This document shows, in pieces, positions 42,469-46,541 of a stretch of DNA of 46,541 bases (the first letter of the stretch is position 1; each line of letters begins with the position of its first letter). The stretch covers positions 1 through 46,541 of the forward strand of contig CAJONQ010000050.1 in assembly GCA_905235835.1 (NCBI GenBank). Direction: 5' to 3'. A program made the translations under genes and the position numbers. The notes below the pieces were generated by a model that saw only the letters and a list, made by a program, of their open reading frames with translations, was not told the origin of the DNA and made no database searches. Source of the DNA: an uncultured Prevotella sp. (GTDB lineage: Bacteria; Bacteroidota; Bacteroidia; Bacteroidales; Bacteroidaceae).

Positions 42469-43908
42469 ATGAAGCTTTATTCTGATGCCGCTTTGGCTAA
42501 GATATTAGATCAGGAAATATTCCATCAGATAAGTGCTGTCGCCGACCGTTTAGGCGTTGAGTGCTATGTGGTGGGAGGCTATGTCCGTGATATTTTTTTA
42601 GAGCGCCCATCAGATGATATCGATGTCGTTGTGGTAGGAAGCGGTATAGAGGTGGCAGCTGCACTAAAGAGAGAATTGGGGAAGAAAGCACATCTCTCTG
42701 TTTTCCGCAATTTTGGAACAGCTCAGGTGAAATGCCGTGGCATGGAAATCGAATTTGTCGGTGCCCGTAAGGAAAGTTACAGCCATGACTCTCGCAAACC
42801 CATTGTGGAAGATGGTACTTTGGAGGATGACCAGAACCGTCGTGACTTCACCATCAATGCCATGGCGATCTGTTTGAATAAAGAACGTTTCGGTGAATTA
42901 GTTGATCCATTCAATGGCATTGCAGACCTGCAAGACCATATCATTGCTACTCCTCTTGATCCAGAGGTGACTTTTTCCGATGACCCATTACGTATGATGC
43001 GCTGCATCCGTTTTGCTACCCAGCTCAATTTCCAGATAGAGGAAGAGACTTTTGATGCCTTGGACCGAATGGCTGACCGTATTAAGATTGTCAGTGGAGA
43101 GCGTATTGAGGTGGAACTGAACAAAATCATGATGGCACCTCATCCCAGTATTGGTTTTGAGTATCTTCAGCGTTGTGGGCTATTGCAAATCATACTACCA
43201 GAACTTGCAGCACTGGATATTGTGGAGAAGAGAGACGGACGAGCCCATAAGAACAATTTTTACCATACCCTTGAAGTACTGGAGAATGTTTGTCGCCAGA
43301 ATGCTCCCTTATGGTTGAGATGGAGTGCTTTGTTGCATGACATAGGCAAGACAAAAACGAAGCGTTGGGAGCCCAAGATAGGATGGACGTTCCATAACCA
43401 TAATTATATTGGTGCGAAGATGGTACAAGATATCTTCCGCCGACTTAAATTGCCAATGGGGATGGAGATGCGCTATGTTCAAAAACTTGTCGATCTTCAC
43501 ATGCGTCCTATTGCTATTGCCGATGAGGAGGTGACCGACTCTGCTGTACGTCGTTTGCTGAATGATGCGGGTGATGATATAGATGACTTGATGACTCTTT
43601 GCGAGGCAGACATCACCTCAAAGAACGAGGTACGTAAACAATTGTTTTTAGAGAACTTCCGGACGGTGCGAGAGAAATTAGTTGACTTAAAAGAGAAGGA
43701 TTATAAACGCCTGTTGCAGCCTGTCATCGACGGCAACGAGATTATGGAACTCTTTCATCTCTCTCCCTCTCGGGAGGTCGGTGTTCTCAAGCAATACCTG
43801 AAAGACGCAGTTCTCGACAATAAGGTGGAGAACGAGCGTGAACCTCTGATGCGTTTGTTGAAAGAGAAGGCTAAAGAGATGGGGTTGCTTATTTCAGGTT
43901 CTTTTTGA
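42469..43908 (+). CDS. CCA tRNA nucleotidyltransferase / HD-domain protein
   Basis: 479 aa. Class II nucleotidyltransferase that adds CCA to tRNA 3' ends; the two tRNAs here lack encoded CCA, so such an enzyme is needed. Head domain: VGGYVRDIFL, metal-binding Asp pair in DDIDVVVVG, RRDFTINAMAI, then LDPEVTFSDDPLRMMRCIRFA. The C-terminal half has an HD domain (LLHDIGKTK, with HNHNYIGAKM), as in E. coli Cca, which supports phosphohydrolase activity. The name pcnB is sometimes used for this family, but a CCA role is more likely here. Its last 20 bases overlap the convergent hydrolase gene. Confidence 0.92.
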   Translation: MKLYSDAALAKILDQEIFHQISAVADRLGVECYVVGGYVRDIFLERPSDDIDVVVVGSGIEVAAALKRELGKKAHLSVFRNFGTAQVKCRGMEIEFVGARKESYSHDSRKPIVEDGTLEDDQNRRDFTINAMAICLNKERFGELVDPFNGIADLQDHIIATPLDPEVTFSDDPLRMMRCIRFATQLNFQIEEETFDALDRMADRIKIVSGERIEVELNKIMMAPHPSIGFEYLQRCGLLQIILPELAALDIVEKRDGRAHKNNFYHTLEVLENVCRQNAPLWLRWSALLHDIGKTKTKRWEPKIGWTFHNHNYIGAKMVQDIFRRLKLPMGMEMRYVQKLVDLHMRPIAIADEEVTDSAVRRLLNDAGDDIDDLMTLCEADITSKNEVRKQLFLENFRTVREKLVDLKEKDYKRLLQPVIDGNEIMELFHLSPSREVGVLKQYLKDAVLDNKVENEREPLMRLLKEKAKEMGLLISGSF

Positions 43909-45001
43909 AGAATTCTGCCAGTTTGTCCCAGGGAATCATGTTTCTTGGCTCGCCCTTACCCACCTTCTCAGTGTAACCACCATCATAGAGATCACAGTGA
44001 GAGGCGTCAGGGATGATGAGTAATTCCTTATTCTCAGGATTGGGATTAGGTTCGCCAGTGAATTTATAGCCCTCGGCTTTGCCGTCTACCATATAGTGAT
44101 AAGCTGCTTCACCGAAATAGCGAGAGTGGGCATCGGCTCCATGCATCACGAGGACTGCAGAGCGAATCTCGTTGATGTAGTAGAGGAAACGGCTGTTGCT
44201 GTATGCCTGGGTACCGATGACGCGCCAGCCATCGTTCGAATTGCCTGAACGGGGATGATAGCCACGTGGCGTCTTGTAATAATCATAATAGTCGTGAACA
44301 AAGCGTGGAGCCTGAGGGGGTACACTGTCAATCACACCACCAGCCATCGCCTTAGGATTGGTCAGACGCTGCTTGGCAAGTTTCTCTCTGCCAGAATGGC
44401 GAGCCTCTTCTACGTCAAAGGCATCATTGTAGTCATTACCGCTGATACGTGTCATGTCGTACATGGTCGATGCCACAGTAGCCTTGATACGGATGTCGGC
44501 GGCAGCGGCATTCAGGGCAATGCCACCCCATCCGCAAATTCCTATGATACCAATCTTTTCTGAATCTACATGGTCCTGCTTCGACAAGAAGTCGACGGCA
44601 GCCATAAAGTCTTCAGTATTAATGTCAGGCGATGCCGTACGACGGGGCTCTCCACTGCTCTCACCAGTATAGGAAGGGTCGAAGGCAAGTGTTACGAATC
44701 CACGTTCAGCCATCTTCATGGCATAGAGACCACTTGATTGCTCCTTCACTGCACCAAAAGGACCACTGACTGCAATGGCAGGCATCTTGCCCTTTCCGTC
44801 TTTGGGAGTATAGAGGTCGGCAGCCAGTGTCAGCCCATACTGTGTCTCAAACGTCACCTTACGGTGGTTCACCTTCTCGCTCAATGGGAAAACCTTGTCC
44901 CACTCCTCAGTCAGTTGTATCTGTTTCATATCGTTATCTTGATTGTTTGAAGAACAGCATGCTATCAGTGCTGTTGATATAAATAGAAGTATTTGTTTCA
45001 T
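43889..45001 (-). CDS. Lipoprotein alpha/beta hydrolase with Cys nucleophile
   Basis: 370 aa. Signal peptide with lipobox (LIACCSS), so membrane-anchored in the envelope. The alpha/beta hydrolase core has the nucleophile elbow GICGWGG, with C156 in place of the usual Ser, as in dienelactone hydrolases. The acid residue is probably in MHGADAH and the His in DASHCDLYDGG. The oxyanion region is AVSGPFG, unlike the common HGG. The substrate is not known. Divergent from an AraC regulator with a 95-bp shared promoter region, so probably controlled by it. 3' overlap of 20 bases with the CCA-adding enzyme gene. Confidence 0.87.
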   Translation of the reverse strand: MKQILLFISTALIACCSSNNQDNDMKQIQLTEEWDKVFPLSEKVNHRKVTFETQYGLTLAADLYTPKDGKGKMPAIAVSGPFGAVKEQSSGLYAMKMAERGFVTLAFDPSYTGESSGEPRRTASPDINTEDFMAAVDFLSKQDHVDSEKIGIIGICGWGGIALNAAAADIRIKATVASTMYDMTRISGNDYNDAFDVEEARHSGREKLAKQRLTNPKAMAGGVIDSVPPQAPRFVHDYYDYYKTPRGYHPRSGNSNDGWRVIGTQAYSNSRFLYYINEIRSAVLVMHGADAHSRYFGEAAYHYMVDGKAEGYKFTGEPNPNPENKELLIIPDASHCDLYDGGYTEKVGKGEPRNMIPWDKLAEFFKKNLK

Positions 45002-45005
45002 GCTG

Positions 45006-45013
45006 CAAAGGTA
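45006..45013 (-). promoter_or_regulatory. -7 box for the hydrolase gene
   Basis: Minus-strand TACCTTTG, only about 4 bases upstream of the ATG, so the mRNA would be almost leaderless. A second ATG (at about 44929, MKQIQL) is possible but would lose the signal peptide. Confidence 0.5.
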
Positions 45014-45080
45014 CGAACATTTTTTGTATTATATAGCACATATTTTTGCGATATTCCTACCAATTTCGCAGAAAATGATA

Positions 45081-45088
45081 TATCTTTG
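45081..45088 (+). promoter_or_regulatory. -7 box for the AraC regulator gene
   Basis: TATCTTTG, 8 bases before ATG 45097. No -33 TTTG at the usual spacing, which may mean activator dependence. Confidence 0.55.
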
Positions 45089-45096
45089 CACCTACG

Positions 45097-45999
45097 ATGA
45101 AGAAGATACTAAAAGTTGACAATCCTAATGTTTATGCTCGTCAGGCTGGAGCACCGGAGTTGCATCCACTGCTGAGTCTTGTCTGTTATGACGAGGTGTC
45201 GCCTGTGCATACCAGTCTGAACGACTATGGGGTTTACGGGTTGTTCATCCAGCGTGAGTTTCCCAAGAACTTAAGTTATGGTGTCAGACCATTGGAAGTC
45301 AGTGATGGCTCTATTCTTGCTGTTGCACCAGGACAACTGGGTGGTGCCGAGGATGATGGCAAGGAACTATGGCTAAGTGGGTGGGCAGTACTCTGGTCTC
45401 CGGAACTAATACATAATACTGACTTGGAAACTCGTATGCGTGATTTCCATTTCTTCTCCTATTTCTATACGGAGTCGTTGAGGATGGAACTGTCCGAATG
45501 GACATTCATTACGCAGTTACTGAGTCAGTTACGTCAAGAACTGGAGGCTCACGAAGATTCACAAGCGCTTCGAAACATCATTTTGGGTTATCTGCGTCTG
45601 CTGCTGGAATATTGTAATCGCATTTACCAGCGTCAACTTTCTGCGGACACTCAGGATACGAACGATATCCTGAAGCGGTTTCATTCTCTGCTCGAACAGT
45701 ATTATTTTGATGGAAAGCAGTACCAGTTAGGACTACCGACAGTCGCTTATTGCGCCTCAGAGATGGCGTATTCTTCCCACTATTTTGGTGACATGTTCCG
45801 TAAGGCGACAGGAGCAACCGCCATCCACTATATCCACACCTATGTCATCAATCTCGGCAAAGGGCTGTTGATGCAGGGACGTAATATCAGTGAGACTTCT
45901 CGTATGCTCGGTTTCGAATACCCTCATCATTTCACCCGACTGTTCAAGAAAATCGTAGGCATCACACCGAGTGAGTTCATAGGAAGGAAAAAGATGTAA
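45097..45999 (+). CDS. AraC-family transcriptional regulator
   Basis: 300 aa. The N-terminal sensor domain (about 1-150) contains short beta segments (YGVYGLFIQ, LAVAPGQLG), consistent with a cupin-like fold. The C-terminal tandem helix-turn-helix (about 210-300) carries the second-helix signature ISETSRMLGFEYPHHFTRLFKKIVGITPSEFIGRK, read here as separate halves. It should control the divergent Cys-hydrolase gene, and possibly itself. The inducer is unknown. Confidence 0.9.
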   Translation: MKKILKVDNPNVYARQAGAPELHPLLSLVCYDEVSPVHTSLNDYGVYGLFIQREFPKNLSYGVRPLEVSDGSILAVAPGQLGGAEDDGKELWLSGWAVLWSPELIHNTDLETRMRDFHFFSYFYTESLRMELSEWTFITQLLSQLRQELEAHEDSQALRNIILGYLRLLLEYCNRIYQRQLSADTQDTNDILKRFHSLLEQYYFDGKQYQLGLPTVAYCASEMAYSSHYFGDMFRKATGATAIHYIHTYVINLGKGLLMQGRNISETSRMLGFEYPHHFTRLFKKIVGITPSEFIGRKKM

Positions 46000-46147
46000 C
46001 TATGCCGTTGCCAATTTGACTTTCGGTCGAGTTTGCTTACGCTCGGGATTGCTCAAACATGTATATCCATCGCTTCACCTTATCCTGAATGGTAGCTGAT
46101 TGATATAGTTTAATAATAGGTGTTTTTCGAAAATTCATAAAAAATCA
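46000..46147. other. Intergenic stretch, nothing definite
   Basis: No ORF with coding character. It contains TTTCGGTCGAGTTTGCTTAC-type sequence (46019-46048) with CGAG/CTCG arms and no T-run; the TTCGGTCGA core also appears in the hairpin before lptB (11580-11588). Confidence 0.3.
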
Positions 46148-46279
46148 GTTACCGACTGAAGGGCACTCAGTTACCGACTGACCCCTGTTTTGTTACCGAC
46201 TAAAGCCCCCTTTCCTACCGATTAAGGGCTTTAATCGACCCAATTAAAGCCTTTATTCAAGTCAATTAAAGCCCTCATT
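46148..46279 (+). repeat. 22-bp tandem repeat array, six degenerate units
   Basis: Units start at 46148, 46170, 46192, 46214, 46236 and 46258, an exact 22-bp period. The first three begin GTTACCGACT; the fourth CCTACCGATT. TAAAG or TAAGG at unit position 10 is kept in units 3-6 (46201, 46223, 46245, 46267). Every unit carries stop codons, so it is not coding. Two CTTGTCACCG copies at 46331 and 46351 (20 bp apart) may be outlying relatives. Confidence 0.85.
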
Positions 46280-46375
46280 TAATAAAGATATAGTTCATCC
46301 CTCGTTCCGATATCTGTTATGGGGGGGATCCTTGTCACCGTTGCCACTTCCTTGTCACCGACAACCATCTGACAA
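46280..46375. other. Intergenic remainder
   Basis: AT-rich sequence, a run of seven G at 46321-46327, and two CTTGTCACCG copies (46331-46340 and 46351-46360). No gene found. Confidence 0.4.
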
Positions 46376-46541
46376 TCAAATAGTTTTGCAAGGCGGCAAC
46401 ATTTCCTTCAGGTCTTCATATATCTCACTTAGGGTGAAAAGACTGAAGTGCTGTGACTTGTCAGGTAATATGAGTATATCGATATCGGAGTCCGCCCGTT
46501 GTTCTCCACGTGAATATGAGCCAAAGAGCCAAGCCTTCAAG
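46376..46541 (-). CDS. MNT-type nucleotidyltransferase, C-terminal part (start beyond window)
   Basis: 55 codons of a minus-strand frame run off the window edge, ending with TGA at 46376-46378. The signature is WLFGSYSRGEQRADSDIDIL: GSxxRG plus the DxD metal motif of minimal nucleotidyltransferases. This family includes MntA antitoxins, which AMPylate HEPN toxins. The protein ends ...EMLPPCKTI, shortly after the core fold, so it may be truncated. A partner HEPN gene, if any, should lie within reach outside the window. Role inferred only from the motif. Confidence 0.8.
   Translation of the reverse strand, partial: LKAWLFGSYSRGEQRADSDIDILILPDKSQHFSLFTLSEIYEDLKEMLPPCKTI

Noticed and set aside
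46148..46279. CRISPR array
   Set aside because: Units are contiguous with no unique spacers and are degenerate; no cas gene in view.

Overview
The window looks like chromosomal DNA from a Bacteroidales bacterium close to Prevotella/Segatella. The evidence is as follows. Promoters repeatedly match the Bacteroidetes form TTTG-N19/20-TAnnTTTG, and Shine-Dalgarno sequences are mostly absent. The gene families are typical of the group: DUF177 then rpmF then fabH, OstA-like protein, DUF1599, BT_3928-type DoxX protein beside tpiA, and phenylacetate-CoA ligase beside a double-ACT protein. The secreted peptidase carries a YYDLQGR-type C-terminus. Most of the window is core chromosome. No integrase, transposase, phage gene or CRISPR array was seen.

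Layout. 1-140: 3' end of a 5S rRNA and its terminator. 153-6256: sensor kinase, then DUF177-rpmF-fabH-era-(exported protein)-der-lipoprotein, tightly packed. 6210-7762 (minus): mlaE-mlaF lipid transporter without an MCE gene. 7871-11521: Kef-type antiporter, small membrane protein, YtcJ-like amidohydrolase. 11527-12522: a duplicated promoter module, lptB and a bidirectional terminator. 12527-16671 (minus): a four-gene set (CDP-alcohol phosphotransferase, flippase-like protein broken by a frameshift, HisC-like aminotransferase, nucleotidyltransferase) behind a second duplicated promoter module. This reads as a CDP-activated head-group pathway of unknown product. 16725-17129 (minus): an internally deleted aldehyde dehydrogenase. 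17319-19532: secreted M4-type metalloprotease. 19814-25380: tig, clpP-clpX, recQ. 25478-32821: guaB, two parvulin chaperones, OstA-like protein and mutL, an envelope-biogenesis run. 32989-36334: ompA and two identical tRNA-Val genes around a phenylacetate-CoA ligase and a double-ACT protein. 36404-42333 (minus): broken DUF4359-like gene, folE, SPOR protein, a DoxX-TpiA in-frame fusion, DUF1599, and a PAP2 phosphatase joined to a probable outer-membrane barrel. 42469-46541: CCA-adding enzyme, a Cys-nucleophile hydrolase divergent from an AraC regulator, a 22-bp tandem array, and the end of an MNT-type nucleotidyltransferase.

The main unusual signals are: two independent tandem duplications of complete promoters (lptB and the head-group operon); two in-frame 9-bp tandem repeats inside conserved enzymes (Era and the nucleotidyltransferase); a 36-bp inverted-repeat pair whose arms supply the end of one gene and the start of the next; a six-unit array with exact 22-bp period; and a 134-codon remnant of aldehyde dehydrogenase with its own promoter and terminator.

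Four reading-frame anomalies (flippase, DUF4359-like, SPOR signal peptide, DoxX-TpiA junction) could be real mutations or assembly indels. Three of them lie within about 2.2 kb, so read-level checking should come first. All family assignments are from motif recognition by eye. No database search was run.
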